Source of the DNA: Cacajao melanocephalus
Taxonomy: Eukaryota > Chordata > Mammalia > Primates > Pitheciidae
Length of the DNA stretch: 64,000 bases
NCBI GenBank assembly: GCA_963573385.1
Contig: CAUYLG010070691.1
Span: 1 to 64,000, forward strand
Direction of reading: 5' to 3'
The notes beneath the pieces were generated by a model. That model saw nothing but the letters and a program-made list of their open reading frames with translations. It did not search any database and was not told the DNA's origin. Made by a program: the position numbers and the translations under genes. Shown in pieces: positions 12,836 through 28,114 of this stretch (position 1 is the first letter of the stretch; each line of letters starts with the position of its first letter).

Positions 12836-13765
12836 CTGCAGAGAGGACAGGCAGCATGTTGTAAAGGAAGCAGCATGCCACAGGAGTCGCAGACGGTCAC
12901 CCACACTCATCCACCCCAGCATGGCAGCCTCACAGGAGTACCTGGTGCTGCATACCTCGTGTAAGGTTACTTTGAATTTTAACGTCTATACAATTTCGTA
13001 AGCAATGTTTCAGTGCAATTTCTTATGACAGTCTTCACAATAACATTAAAATGCCTGAATCAAGTGGACGCCTTTCAATTTTTTCAGTGATTCTCTCATT
13101 GTTGGACATTTTGCCTTTTAAGTAATTTTTAATGTAGACGCTCTTTCTGCAGTCCTACATAGTCCCTGCTGTTCCACATCTCACACTCCTGCCCAGCTAA
13201 ATCCTTTTATTTTTCACTTCTCCTCCCTCCCTAGTTTGAAAATTCCCACTGTTCTTAAAGACCTGCCTCCAGGACCACTCTTGTCCTCAAGGCAGAGCTA
13301 ACAACACGCACATCTGCGACACCCCTATACCTTCTACATATCTCAGCTCTTTCTGTTGTCGTTATCACAGGGAATCACAGAAGTCTTTACGTATCTGTCT
13401 CCCAGATAGATTGTGTGGTCTTTAAGCCAAAAACGGTACCTTACTTGTCTTTGTTTGCTGGTCCCCAAGCAGTGGCTGGCATATTTGATGCATTTAAATG
13501 AACGCTTTGCATCGAATGAATCAATTATTTGGTAATACTCAATGTTGGTTTGACTTTGACTATTTCATATGCATGGGTCAACACTGGAGGTTTAATCAAA
13601 GATTGTGGAAAACATTCAGAAAAGAGACACACCTGAGATGGACACCTTAGAAGAGAAAACGTGAAAAAAGAAATGGAGAGTGTTGAACATAAGAATAAAA
13701 CGAACGAGAATGATTATCATGTGAAATAGGCTAAGACCGACTATCTTGTCAGTGTATGCCCCAAG

Positions 13766-13923
13766 AAATCAGGACCTGCCAGAGCGACTAGACAGGGCAG
13801 TTAGTGACCCCAGATTCACGGGCCCCAGAATCACAGGAACCTGAGCTTTAGCAGTCACCACCTCTGTAGCTCAGTGGGAAGACCGTAAAATATCTGCACC
13901 ACCGTACTAGCTGGAGAATAGGT
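13766..13923 (+). repeat. Inverted duplication, arm A
   Basis: This 158-bp segment starts AAATCAGGACCTGCCAGAGC and ends GAGAATAGGT. It pairs with the reverse complement of 14873-15031 at about 89% by my count (about 18 mismatches). I do not recognise the sequence as a known repeat family. Confidence 0.88.
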
Positions 13924-14292
13924 ACACAGGATAGATGAGGACATGTGACTTTCCACCTTTGCTGTAGCATCCCAGCCTCTGTGTAGTCCCTCCCTGCACC
14001 TGCTCAGCACAGGTCTGCCAGGGCCAGCTAGAGAATAAGTCTCAAAGCATGGGGTAAACAGCTTGTTGAGGTGTAAAGAATATCACCTGAAAGTCCAAGC
14101 CCTCCACCTTGCTCTGGGATTTTTCAGCATTTGGGCATGAGGAATCACCATTTTAAAATCAGTTTCCTTAACTTGTGTGGTGAAAATAGAACGCTGGGCA
14201 CTCTTTAATATAGGTGGTAAATTTTCATGTAAAAACGCTATGTAAGCTGGAAAAGTCTATACTGATGTCAGATGTAGTTTTATGAAAAAAAG

Positions 14293-14552
14293 CTCTTTTA
14301 AAAAATTTTTTTTATTGTGTTTTTTTAAGTTCCACGGTACATGTGCAGGATGTGTACGTTTGTTACATAGGTAAACGTGTGCCATGGTGGTTTGCTGCAC
14401 CTATCAACCCATCACCTAGGTATTAAGCCCAGCATGCATTAGCTCTTTTCTCTAATGTTCTCCCCAGGGAATACTATGCAGCCATGAAAAAGAATGAGAT
14501 CATGTCCTTTGCAGGGACATGGATGAAGCTGAAAGCCATTATTCTCTTTTAA
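14293..14552 (-). mobile_element. Short L1 insertion with 5' inversion (twin priming)
   Basis: After a poly-T run, 14302-14466 is the reverse complement of an L1PA 3' end (TACATGTGCAGGATGTGTAC and onward). At 14467 the sequence switches to plus-strand L1 (GGGAATACTATGCAGCCATG, then CCTTTGCAGGGACATGGATG). A duplication CTCTTTTAA flanks the whole at 14293-14301 and 14544-14552. This is the classic shape of a twin-primed insertion on the minus strand. Confidence 0.93.
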
Positions 14553-14815
14553 TAAACATCATATTCAACTTTTTAAAATGTGACCACATCATGTCTAAGA
14601 AGTTCAAAATCTTAGTTTCTATTTCAATAGAAATACAAACTGTTTGTGTCTGCAGTTTCCACAGACTTTGTCCCTCAGCTGTCATGAATGGGCTCTTTTC
14701 CAGCTGTAGACAGTGGCCGTGTGCTTCCTCCTCCCCACCTCCACCCCCAACCTGAAACTATACAGTGCTGAAGAAAAAGAAAAGCTTAGGCATTTGTATT
14801 TAGTACAGGGAATAG

Positions 14816-14849
14816 GTGACCCCAGATTCATGGGCCCCAGAATCACAGG
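14816..14849 (+). repeat. 34-bp inverted copy of part of arm B
   Basis: This segment (GTGACCCCAGATTCATGGGC and onward) is a perfect reverse complement of 14960-14993. On each side lies a near-identical short block: TGTATTTAGTACAG before it at about 14794 and TGTATTTAATACAG after it at about 14853. Confidence 0.92.
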
Positions 14850-14872
14850 AATCTGTATTTAATACAGAACAG

Positions 14873-15031
14873 AACCTATTATCTGACTAGTACTGCGATG
14901 CAGATATTTTACAGTCTTCCCGCTGAGCTGCAGAGGTGGTGACTGCTCAAACTCAGAGCCCTGTGATTCTGGGGCCCATGAATCTGGGGTCACTAACTGC
15001 CCTGTCTAGGAGCTCTGGCAGGTCCTGATTT
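14873..15031 (-). repeat. Inverted duplication, arm B
   Basis: This is the reverse-complement partner of 13766-13923. It is followed by a poly-T run (15029-15037). The internal segment 14960-14993 is copied exactly in inverted form at 14816-14849. Confidence 0.88.
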
Positions 15032-15319
15032 TTTTTTACCTAGTAAAGAAGGGTACTCTGAGAAGATGCCTGCTGGCATGACTTCCTCTCCGGGCAAAGC
15101 ACAAGGGAGTTCAGGAAGGTTATCTCAGCTGAATCTGGTACCTACAGGATGCTTTGGAGGATGATCCTGGCTTCACAGAATCTTGGAACAACCTTCTTCT
15201 CGACCTTGGAAGGATGAGTGAATATAAATCCTGGCATCTTACTACAGTCAGAAGTAAATCCCTTAATTTAAACACAAACTGAAATAACCCTTTTTGATAT
15301 TAGCTTTTTTTTTTTTTTT

Positions 15320-17060
15320 TTTTTCACTCAGCACAATGCCTTGGCACATTTAAACTGCTGCTGCATCAATACTTTGTTCTTTCCTACTGCTGAGTAGTAT
15401 TTCACGGTTTGGGTGTTCCATAGTTTCTTTAGGCATTTGCTTGTTGAGGGATATTTTCGTTGTTTCCAGTTTTTGGTGATTACATGAACGTTCACGTCAG
15501 TGTACAAATATCATCCTATTTCAAGTGACTTTCTTGGAGACGCATCATAGCTGGATCATGCTTTATTTTTTTAATCCTCTCTGCTAACTTCTGCTTTTTT
15601 ACTGGTATGCTTCAGCAATTTACACTGAATGTAATTATTAATATTTAATACATAACTGTCCCATTTTATATTGTGTTTCCTGTTTGTTCTGTTTTAGTAT
15701 CTTGTTTTCTTTTCCCTGCCTTCCCATGGGTTATCTCAACATGTTTTAGAATTTGATTTTGCTTTATCTCCAGTGTTTTTGAGGTGCGTCATTCTTTGTA
15801 GCCTTTTTAGTGGTTCCTCCAATATTATAAATACATTATTTATCATATTTAACATTTTACCAGTTTGAATGAAATGTACAAACCGTACTGCCTTTTGCTC
15901 TTCCTTGATTTTAATTATCTTAACTGTTTCCTTTTATTAGTTTAATAATTACATCAAGCAGCATTATTATTTTTTGCTTCAACCATTATAAACAGTTTAG
16001 AAAATTCAAAGGCCAAAGGAAAGTCCATTTTACTTGGCCACATTTTCACTTTTTGTATTTTTTTTCTTCCTTTCTATTGTTAAAAAATTTCTTATCTTTT
16101 TCTATTTCAATAAATTCCTTTAGCCATTATTTTGGGGATATCTGCTAGTGACAAATTCTCTTTGTTCTTCTTTGTCCGAGAATGGATTTCTCCTTCATTA
16201 TTAAAAGATATTCTCATTAGGTATAGAATTCTGGGTTGACTATTCTTTCCATTCAGCACTTAAAAAGTGCTGTGCCACTTCCTTTTTGCCTGCATGATTT
16301 GGATGAGAAATATGTTGTCATTCAAGTTGTTTTTTCTTTATAGGCAAGGCAACATGTTTCTTTGCTACTCTTAATAATTTTTCTTTACTTCTTAAGAGTT
16401 TCATTATGATGTGTCTTTACATAATGTTCTTTGGATTTAACATACTTGGGATTAATTCAGTTTCTTGGATCTCTAGATTTATGCCTTTTGGCAACTTTGA
16501 GTATTTTTAGCCATTGTTTCTTTGAATACTTTCTTTAAAGCCCCATTCTATTTCTCTTCTTCTGGAACTTCAATGACACAAATGTTGGATCATTTCCCTA
16601 ACCAACATTTGTGTCAACATTCGGAGATATTCATAAACTCAGTTGATTATTATTTTTTCAAGATATTTTGTCTCTGTTGCTCACATTGGTTAATTTTTGT
16701 TGCTCTATCTCACAGGTCACTGATTCTTTCCTCTGTTTTCTCTTCTTTCATTAAGCACATCCAGTGAGTTTTTCATTTTGGCATCGTATTTTTCAGTTCT
16801 AAAAATTCCATTGAGTTCTTCTTCATACCCTCTATTTCTTTGCAGAGCTTTTCTATTTTTTCATTTAGTTGAAGCATGTGTGTATTTGCTCACTGAAACA
16901 TATTTATGACTGCTATTTTAAAATCCTAGTCAGATAATTCTAACAACTGTGTCATCTTGATATTGGAATTTTCATTTTTTGATATAATGAGTGATATTTT
17001 ATTGTATCCTGGACATTTCTGGTATTATTTTATCAGGCTAAAATAATATTACACAGAAAA
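15320..17060 (-). mobile_element. Old LINE-1 (L1M/HAL1-like), diverged
   Basis: Long AT-rich text follows reverse-complement L1 blocks: CATAGTTTCTTTAGGCATTT, CACTGAATGTAATTATTAAT, ATTCTGGGTTGACTATTCTT and TTGTTTCTTTGAATACTTTC, the last three in the order of an old L1 or HAL1 on the minus strand. No open frame survives. Confidence 0.72.
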
Positions 17061-17923
17061 TCTTTAGCCACACTTACAACATATTTAGAACAAAATCATT
17101 AATATAAAGATTAATAAATGAAATTAAAATTTCTGCATATCGAAATGAATAAAAAGAGGAGAAAGATGCTATTCATTGGAAAAATATATTTATTTTATGA
17201 AACCAACAAATCTTCATTATGTTTCATATTATCTAATAGCATGAAATAGCTATTCAAGTATATTTTCATGTCAGATATGTTTTAAAGTGTTCCTCATCTA
17301 AGATTCACTTTCTGGTGTGAGAAATCTTTATCTAATAATATAATCCTAATATTTTTCTAGAAATTTAGCATTTCTAGCTTTACCATTTGAGTTATAATCC
17401 ATTTTAAATAAATGTTTGTGTATGGCAGGAGGTGGCTATTGGAATTCACTTGCGTGATGTAATTCTTGATGCAGAGTTCTATAATATCCAATGGCTCAAA
17501 GACATTGATAGTGTACTTCAGATCCTCCAAGTCTTCACTGGCTTTTTGGTTGCTGACTGGTTTAATCACTTAAGTGGACAGATGTGCTTGTTTGTGTACA
17601 CATATGATAGAAGCATATTTACATATCAAACTGTGATTGATTTTAAAAAGTTATCCTCTTCTCAGCTTTTGTTTATTTTAATACGGAGCTCTAATACTAG
17701 TCACAGGCACATTTAGGAATGTCCTGTCTTTCTGTTGAATTTATCCTTTTATTATTATTATATGTTCCTATTTATTTCTACTATGCTTAGCTATGCTTTT
17801 TATATTTTCATACTTTGTGAACAGATTACGATAAGATTCCTTAACATATCTACTTAGAATTTTTTTAGTATCATTTCAGTTATTTTTGTACCATATAGGA
17901 ACATAGTTCCATATGTCCCATAA

Positions 17924-18247
<324 letters not shown>

Positions 18248-18360
18248 ACTAATTTTTCTTATGTCATAAGTCCCATCTTAGCATATTATTATTTTGCCTT
18301 TAATTGAAAGAATAAAAATAGAATGCTAGTTTTTTTTTTAACATTCACCACATACTTACC

Positions 18361-19500
18361 AGTTCTGATGTTTTTCATTACTTCTTGTAAATCAATTTTT
18401 CTATTTATTATTTCCATTAACCCAATTAGCTTGTTTTAGAATTTTTACTATGGTTTTACATTTTCTGTGACAAATTAACACAGATTTTGTTTATCTAAAA
18501 AATCTTCATTCTGATGAAATTTTTGAAGTATATTTTCTCTGGATATAGAATTTCAGTACTTTAAAGATAGCAATTAATTATCCTCTGGTCTCCATTATTG
18601 CACATGAAGAATCAGTCAGTCATATTTTTGCTCCTCCATGTATGATGGGACATTTTTATTTAGCTCCTTTCAAGTATTCTTTTTTTTTGATTGTCATCCT
18701 TTGGACTATGATGATTTCCTTTGTATTTCTCCTGTATCTCACTGAGCTGTTTGAATTTGTAGGCTGGTGTTTTTCACTGAAAAACACCAGCCTACAAAGA
18801 AAAGAAAAAGAATTACAAATATTGTAATTTCTTAACCACAATTTTTTCAAAAATATTTGCCTCATTCTTTTTCTCTTCTTATTCTGATTTTAACTATAAC
18901 CTCAGTTAAAGTCAGTTATAGTTATGCTATACATATTCATATGGTACTACAGGTCACTGGGGCTTTGTTCTTTCTTTTTAATGTTTTTATTTCTTTGTTT
19001 TTCAGATTAGATAAATTTCATCTGATGTTCTTCAATTTTATATAAACTTTTATTCTGCCATTCTCAATCTGCTCTTAAGTCTAGTTAGTAAATTTTTTAA
19101 TCAAGATATTATACATTTCAGTATAGAATTTCTTTTTATATACTTTCTGTGGTGAGATAACCCATCTGTTCATTTATTAAAATCATATTGTCTTTTAAGT
19201 CCTCAGATATTGTTACAATAGCCGTTGTTAAAGTCCATGCCTACTGAGTCAGCATTAGACTTCTCTTTGCTTTTTATTAATCCATCTTTCTTTGTAATCA
19301 TGGGTCACATTTTTCTACTTCTTAGAATGTCTAGTAAGTTCTTATTATAACCCCTTATAATGGAAGGAGTCTGCACTATATTATCTTTTTAAGAAGCCTT
19401 TTGAATTCTTATGACATCTTTGAATTCTTATGATTCTAAAGGACATCTAGAGTACCCCCTTTATTTTTAGGCACAGACTTTCTGGTGCCCCAACTAAACA
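18361..19500 (-). mobile_element. Old LINE-1 (L1M/HAL1-like) with an internal palindrome
   Basis: Blocks such as CTGGATATAGAATTTCAGTA and GAGCTGTTTGAATTTGTAGG follow reverse-complement old L1/HAL1 sequence. It continues the same type of DNA seen at 15320-17060. A 43-bp near-perfect palindrome lies at 18756-18798. Confidence 0.6.
18756..18798. repeat. 43-bp near-perfect palindrome
   Basis: The 21-nt arms 18756-18776 (TTTGTAGGCTGGTG, then TTTTTCA) and 18778-18798 are perfect reverse complements with one unpaired C at 18777. Confidence 0.97.
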
Positions 19501-20644
19501 TCTTATTGTTAATAAAGTTCCTCAATTCTTTTGGCTACACATTTATTATGTGACTGCACTGTGAAATTCTAGCTTCTGTTTCTTGATCCCAGAACAACTA
19601 TTCTCTGTAGAGTTTTCATAGTCTCAAGTTGTACACACATAGCTATATATTATATCACTCTGAAGCTTATCTTTAGATGTCTTGTATACAATGACATCTA
19701 ACATTTGGAACTATGAAGCATAAACCCAAGGGTTAGTCACTAAATCTGTGTTGATTTGCCTATAATTCTATCACGTGTTTTCTATAAGCATGCAAAACTA
19801 GAATAGGTAAAGGATCTTACAAGCTAATTAATCTTTTAGTATCTGCTCTACCCAGGTCCAGTGCTTTGTTCTTGAACAAAGAAAGAATAAAAAAACACAG
19901 AGAAATAACAATGTAAACACTAGAGATGCAGAAATTCAAAACTGAGGAAGCTTCCTCTTTTCTAGAGCGATATTCTGGGCGAAAATAATCTCTATATTTG
20001 GTCTTATAAATTACCTGTCTTCAAAAAACCAAAACATTGAAAGTTAAGCAAAATTTCTGTCAGAAAGAAAAACTGACATAAAATATGTTGCATAGTTCTA
20101 AAACTACTGAAACTTAGTGTTTTATTAAGACTTTGGGAACCAGAGAAAAATTCATGAAAAGACTGAGTTTTAGTGTGTGGCTCATAGCTGAAAAGAATGA
20201 TCATTTTCTCGTTTGCTTGTAAAGTTGCTATACACAAGCAGAGCTCAATTATTGATAAACTGCTTTACCAATATTCTGTCTTCAGTCCTCAGAGGTGTGT
20301 GGCAGATTCTGTTTCCGGAAATTAACGTCGGGGGACTTTTGAGTTGACAGGTTCTGGGATGTGTCTATGTTATTGCGACATGTTAGCATGTGATACAGGA
20401 TACTGTCACAATGCATCTACTCTGAATCTCCTAACCCATCTTGATTTGAGCGGCGTACACAGAACCTCATTGTGAGAAAGGACAACCTAACTTGGCTTCT
20501 TAAGAGAAAATTCTAAGCACGGTTCAAGTAACCCTCAAATTAGATCATTCACATTTAAATCGTCTTTTACATTGAAGGTATTTTTTATGAATGCTTCTAT
20601 ATTAAAATTACACAAATTTATGGAAGAGACTTTTTGGAACTCAC

Positions 20645-20797
20645 CTAGTGCTGTTCTTGCTGGTGTAGCATCTTTTTTGATCCAAAATGACACCCAGGAT
20701 AAAACTACAGTCAGTATACAGGGAATATATGTCTGAATAGTGAAGTATCCCATTCTTCTACTCAATTCAAAATATATAGTCATGACAACATAATCAC
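20645..20797 (-). CDS. GABRG3: GABRG3 exon 7: pre-M1, M1 and M1-M2 linker
   Basis: This 153-bp exon encodes [20 protein letters not shown] and continues through M1 ([23 protein letters not shown]) to the short intracellular M1-M2 linker [12 protein letters not shown]. The PAR motif at the inner end of M2 belongs to the anion selectivity filter of GABA-A and glycine receptors. The acceptor is TTATTACAG (AG at 20799-20798) and the donor is CTAG|GTGAGT at 20644. The exon starts with two bases that finish a Gly codon from exon 6 and ends one base into the next Gly codon. Both phases fit the neighbouring exons, and 153 bp is the usual size of this exon in GABR genes. No frame break is seen. Confidence 0.97.
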
Positions 20798-21859
20798 CTG
20801 TAATAAAATATTGTCAAAATTAAGAAAACTTTGATGAGTCAAAAATAATTCAGGAAAATAATTTACAATTTATTTTGCTAAATGAATGACTTGGATAAAA
20901 ATGTACAACTACAACAATATCAAATCAGGAAACGGATCAAAATCCTGGTGTTCTTAAACTTAATTTTCATAGTGTCCATGGGTGTACAAGGCATTTTATT
21001 GCTCACAAAAATGAACGTGTTTATGGACAGAGTGAAAGACATTCCGATCTCTTCCATGAGAGGCCATAACTTGATGAGCTATTATTGCTTGAGTCCTTCC
21101 CTAGGTTGTATGATTAAATTCAAGAGTAACGTGTAAACTCAACCCTCAAAGAGACCCAGGGTCATTTTAAGGGATGCTTTTCCAATAACAACAAAGCTAT
21201 CATGTCTTACGTAAACTTGTGTAACCATTCTATATTTTTGTTTATTTATATCATTAAGTTTTGCTTATCAACTCTGCACTTTGTTTTACCTAATGTATGC
21301 ATATTTATCTTATCCTTTTGTGACTCCAGGACTTAAGCTTTGCCAACCTAGAAACGAACAGAAGTAATCATTTACTGACATTCCACTCTCTTCTACCAAA
21401 GCAGAGCCACACCATCAAGAAGTTGGGAGCACTGCAGCTGTTACTAGAGATTCTCTAAGATTCCCTAGGGGCTTCAAGGAGGGTGCATGCTTAATACACT
21501 GTACATTTTGTTCCCAAAGCATCTCCCTTCATTTCTTGTCTAGGCCATCTTCTGTTGAGATTATCTCCTCATCCTCATCCTCCCCATTTCAATCCTCCAC
21601 CCCTTTAGCCTGCTGGATTCAGCTGTCCAGTGCCTGAAATCCACCATGTCCAGAACTGAACTATCACCTTCCCCATGCCAATATCTGCTATTCTTTCAGG
21701 TCCATTTGTCATCTGTTCAAGGAGAAAACCCAAAAGCCACTTCTGACTTCTTTTTCTTTCCTTCTCAATGGTTCTATCTGATCCATTGCTCTCAAATCCT
21801 TTCCCCATCTAATCCAAGCTACCCTCTTCTGCTGTAGGTCCAAGCTTGTCTCCTAATGA

Positions 21860-22265
21860 CCAGTTCTTTTGGCTCTAACTAACTCTACCTACTGCCATCA
21901 AAAGGATCTTTCTAAAATGCAGGTATCATTTTAGCCGCCTCCTTATAATTCTTTACCAACATCTGCTGCCCTCGTGTAACTGTGATACTTTTATATGGTC
22001 CACATCATTCTTCATTAAACACTCCTTGCCCTGTGCTACACTCCTGGCAGCTGGTCCTCCCAGGCCCCCAGACTTGCCAGAACCCTTCCCCGCACTCCTT
22101 TGGACCCCCGCCCATCTGCATAGCATGCTCTTCTCTTTCCTTTCCCAGCATCGAGATAGTTCCTATTCAGTCACTTCACTTAACAATCGCTTCTTAGTTC
22201 CCCACAAAGTCTTCCCAGACATCTCCCATAAATCATGTTGGATTTGTTTCTATAATTACTGATGC
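21860..22265 (-). repeat. L2-like LINE fragment
   Basis: AGGATCTTTCTAAAATGCAG followed by CCTCCTTATAATTCTTTACC and the C/T-rich run to about 22265 follows reverse-complement L2 sequence. It is diverged, so the limits are soft. Confidence 0.55.
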
Positions 22266-22398
22266 AGTATCTATCTTAAAACCAATAAACTGGTCGGGTT
22301 ATGGAACATGCGTCTCTTGTTTACCAATGTTGGCTAACCATAATACATTAATTATTTGTGGAATGAAAAGACTATCACTGAAGTCGCCCCACCCCCGC

Positions 22399-22721
<323 letters not shown>

Positions 22722-22731
22722 TGACAGGGAG

Positions 22732-23113
<382 letters not shown>

Positions 23114-23539
23114 TTAGAATTGTTGATAGAAACATCCACTTTGATATCATTTACCAAGAAACATTTAACATTTTAAACAAATTAGTGTTTCAGTACAAAG
23201 GAATTAGGATTAGCCTGAAGCAATAAAAGAACATAAGTATATACTTTAAAGTAATGTGAGCGCTAAAAAGAAGCATGTTTGTGCCATTCTTAAGAATACG
23301 TTCCTTAACCCAAGACCATCAAGTTTCCTTATACAAGTTTTGCTTTTCCCCCAGTTTTCCTTCTGTGCAATTACTTCTTCTCCAATTCAAGTTTTCTGAA
23401 TTCCATTGATTAGCAATCATGCGATCATTTATTGCCAGCACCCGTCGTCTGCAGGGCCACCCCTCTTTTATTTGTGTGTTCATATCTGTATGAATCTGTG
23501 TGTGTGTTTTGATTCCTACACATAAGCACACTGTCTTAA

Positions 23540-23968
23540 TCAGCATAACTGTGGCAGACATACCCTAAAGTGACCCCAGTTAGTCCTGTAGTTGTGTTGT
23601 TCCCGCCTCATGAATGTGGGCAAAACCTGATTTGGTGTCACCCAAGAATCAACTCCCTTGATTTAATTTCTTTATATGGCAAAGATGAATAAATTTTGCT
23701 AATGTAATTAAGATCCAAAATCTGTTGACTTCAAGTTAATCAAAGAAAGATCATCCTGGGTGGCCCTGACTTAATCAGGTGAAAGATGTTAAAAGAAAGA
23801 CTGGGCCTTTCACGAAGAGACAGACTGTCCTCTGGTCTCTATAGCAGCAAATAATAATTTTGAAAACAACTTGAATTTGGAAATGGATTCTTCCCTCCCC
23901 AGTCAAGTCTCCAGATGAGAATGAAGCTCAGACAACTCCTTAACTGCAGCCCTACGAGGCTAAGCAAA
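23540..23968 (+). mobile_element. Old LTR-type repeat, 5' part (host of a nested LTR)
   Basis: Blocks such as TAATTAAGATCCAAAATCTG, ATCCTGGGTGGCCCTGACTT and ACTTAATCAGGTGAAAGATG resemble a MaLR- or MER-type LTR. It breaks off at 23968 and resumes at 24491. The family is not resolved. Confidence 0.6.
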
Positions 23969-24486
23969 TGTTATAGTGAACCCCAAGTTTCTCGTCAAAG
24001 AATCAGTATGTATGTTCAGCTCTCTTATTTTTTAAATCTGTTTTAAAGTTTAACTTCCTTATAATTCCCGTAAACAACCTTCTCCACCAGTTCTAATCAT
24101 TAGTTCACATCTGTTTCCTCTCCCCTCCTTCCATCCTAACTCATCCCGGTCACATGATCACGCCTGGCTACCTGCTCTGACCTGCCCGTAAGCATCCTTA
24201 CTGCCAAAACACCCATCCTGCCACTCCAGCTCGGATGCCTGATCTTTTTAAAATAGCCAATCAGGATTAGCCTAGCTTGTGCGGTCTATTCCTAGCCAAT
24301 AGGGACGACACAGCAGTAGGGACAACCCCCATATCAGGCATAAGTACCTCTGCCCACTTGTCCAAGCATGCGGCTGCCATTGTCCCATCTGTAAGCCATA
24401 CCCTTCTATAGAAGTAAACTGCCTTGCTGAGAGGACTTATCTTCAAGTACTATTTCTTTTGCGGCATCGGAATTTTATTTATAACA
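23969..24486 (+). mobile_element. Solo LTR, ERV1-like, 518 bp
   Basis: The segment starts TGTTATAG and ends TATAACA, so the ends form a 7-bp inverted repeat TGTTATA/TATAACA, with TG and CA termini. The 4-bp duplication CAAA lies at 23965-23968 and 24487-24490. A 4-bp duplication is typical of the ERV1 (gammaretrovirus-like) class. No internal viral genes remain, so it is a solitary LTR left by recombination. Confidence 0.88.
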
Positions 24487-24608
24487 CAAAAGTCTCAGCT
24501 AAGCCACACCTAATTCATAGAAACTGTTGGGTTATAAATGGGTTTTGTTTTGAACTACTAAATTTGTGGCAATTTGTTAAACTGAACTGGAAAACTAATA
24601 CAATAGCA
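24487..24608 (+). mobile_element. Old LTR-type repeat, 3' part (continues 23540-23968)
   Basis: AGTCTCAGCTAAGCCACACC continues the interrupted element directly after the CAAA duplication. It ends AATTTGTTAAACTGAACTGG, then AAAACTAATACA, the usual end of this type of repeat. Confidence 0.65.
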
Positions 24609-25639
24609 TTGGTCACAGGTAGGGAAGCTGCCAATCTTTGTGTTCTTCTCCACGGATGCCTCTGCTCTTCTTGGGTCTTTGTGCTTCCATAAAACTGTAG
24701 AATCAGTCTTAAAATTCTTCACAAACACTGTCAGTATGTATTTGGACTGGAATAAATTAGGCATCCTCATTTATTTAGATCAGCGTGGCCACCTAAAAGT
24801 AGAGCAGTTAAGAAAAAGTTTTTGTCGTCATGAAGTTTCATCTGTTTCAATTTGAATGTCCTTCAGTGAAATATTGACTTACTTCCATAAAGCTTTTGTT
24901 AGATTTAGTTTTTGATACATGTATATTTCTGTTGCTACAGATGATATATTTAAATTAAATTGAAATTACATTTATGTTTAAGTGCTTGTTTTAATTTTTT
25001 TCTTTCTTCCTGACTTGTTATAACTTTATTAACATGTCTTGCTTTCCTGGGACCTGGTTGGCAAATTTATGTCTTCCTTCATTTAAGGACTTTTTTTTTC
25101 CAATCCAGCCTTTAAACATTTTGTTCCATTTGCTTTATTCTTTTCCTTGTCTTACAAACACTAATTATGCATTTGTGAGTACTCTGATTTACACATCTAT
25201 TATTTTTTTCTTACTATTCACTGTTTGAGTGCATTCCTCAGTATTACTAAACCAATAGGTTTAGTTCACGTTCCTGACAATATTATCAGCAGATTAGATT
25301 CTGTAACAGCTACTTGTAATGTGGCTTTCATTTTTTTTATGATCTTATTTCTTCTCTTTCCCTCCCCCCAATATCTCCAGGCCTGCTTGATATCCCCTCT
25401 CATTTTTAAATCTCCATCTACATTTCTTTTATCTTCTTTTGGGTGACTTCAGTTTGGAGCTAAAATTTTCTTCACTTGGTCCGAGATCATAGGGAAGTAT
25501 TTGTTTGGAATGTTCTTAGTATACATATCCTACATCAGCATCTGTAGTGTTTTATGTGTTGTCTTGTTCTTTGGCGTCTCTGCATGGGTCCCCTTTGCAT
25601 TTCTAACTCAAGTTGACTGGGGGCACTTTTTGGAGGGCA

Positions 25640-27655
<2,016 letters not shown>

Positions 27656-28110
27656 CAAAGCTTAACATATTTAAAAGACTATAAATCTTACAAAGTAAGT
27701 ACTTGGACTATAGTACAAATAGACTAAAAATAAATAACAGAAAGATAACTAGAGATTTCCCAAATATTTTAAAATTAAACAACACATTTGTAGGTTTTTA
27801 TAGGTCAGGAAGAAAATCTCAGGGGAAATTAAAAATATTTTGAACTGGAAATTAAAATATAATTGATGAAAATTGTGTAATACAAGTTAAAAACTTCTTA
27901 GATGGACATTTATAGCATTCAATGCTTATATTGCAAAGAACAAAAGACCCTTGAATCAGTAATCTAAGCTACCACCTTAAAAAACTAGAAAAAATATCAA
28001 TTTTAGCAAAAAAATAAAAAAATCAGAGGAATGAAAAAACTAAGATCATAAAATTAGTGAAATTTAAAAGAAAAAAACCAAAAAGTTGCTTTTTCAAAAA
28101 GTTAATAAAA
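27656..28110 (+). mobile_element. Old L1 continued after the Alu
   Basis: L1-like A-rich text resumes, for example GATTTCCCAAATATTTTAAA and ATGCTTATATTGCAAAGAAC. It fits one L1 split by the Alu. Confidence 0.65.
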
Positions 28111-28114
28111 TTAA

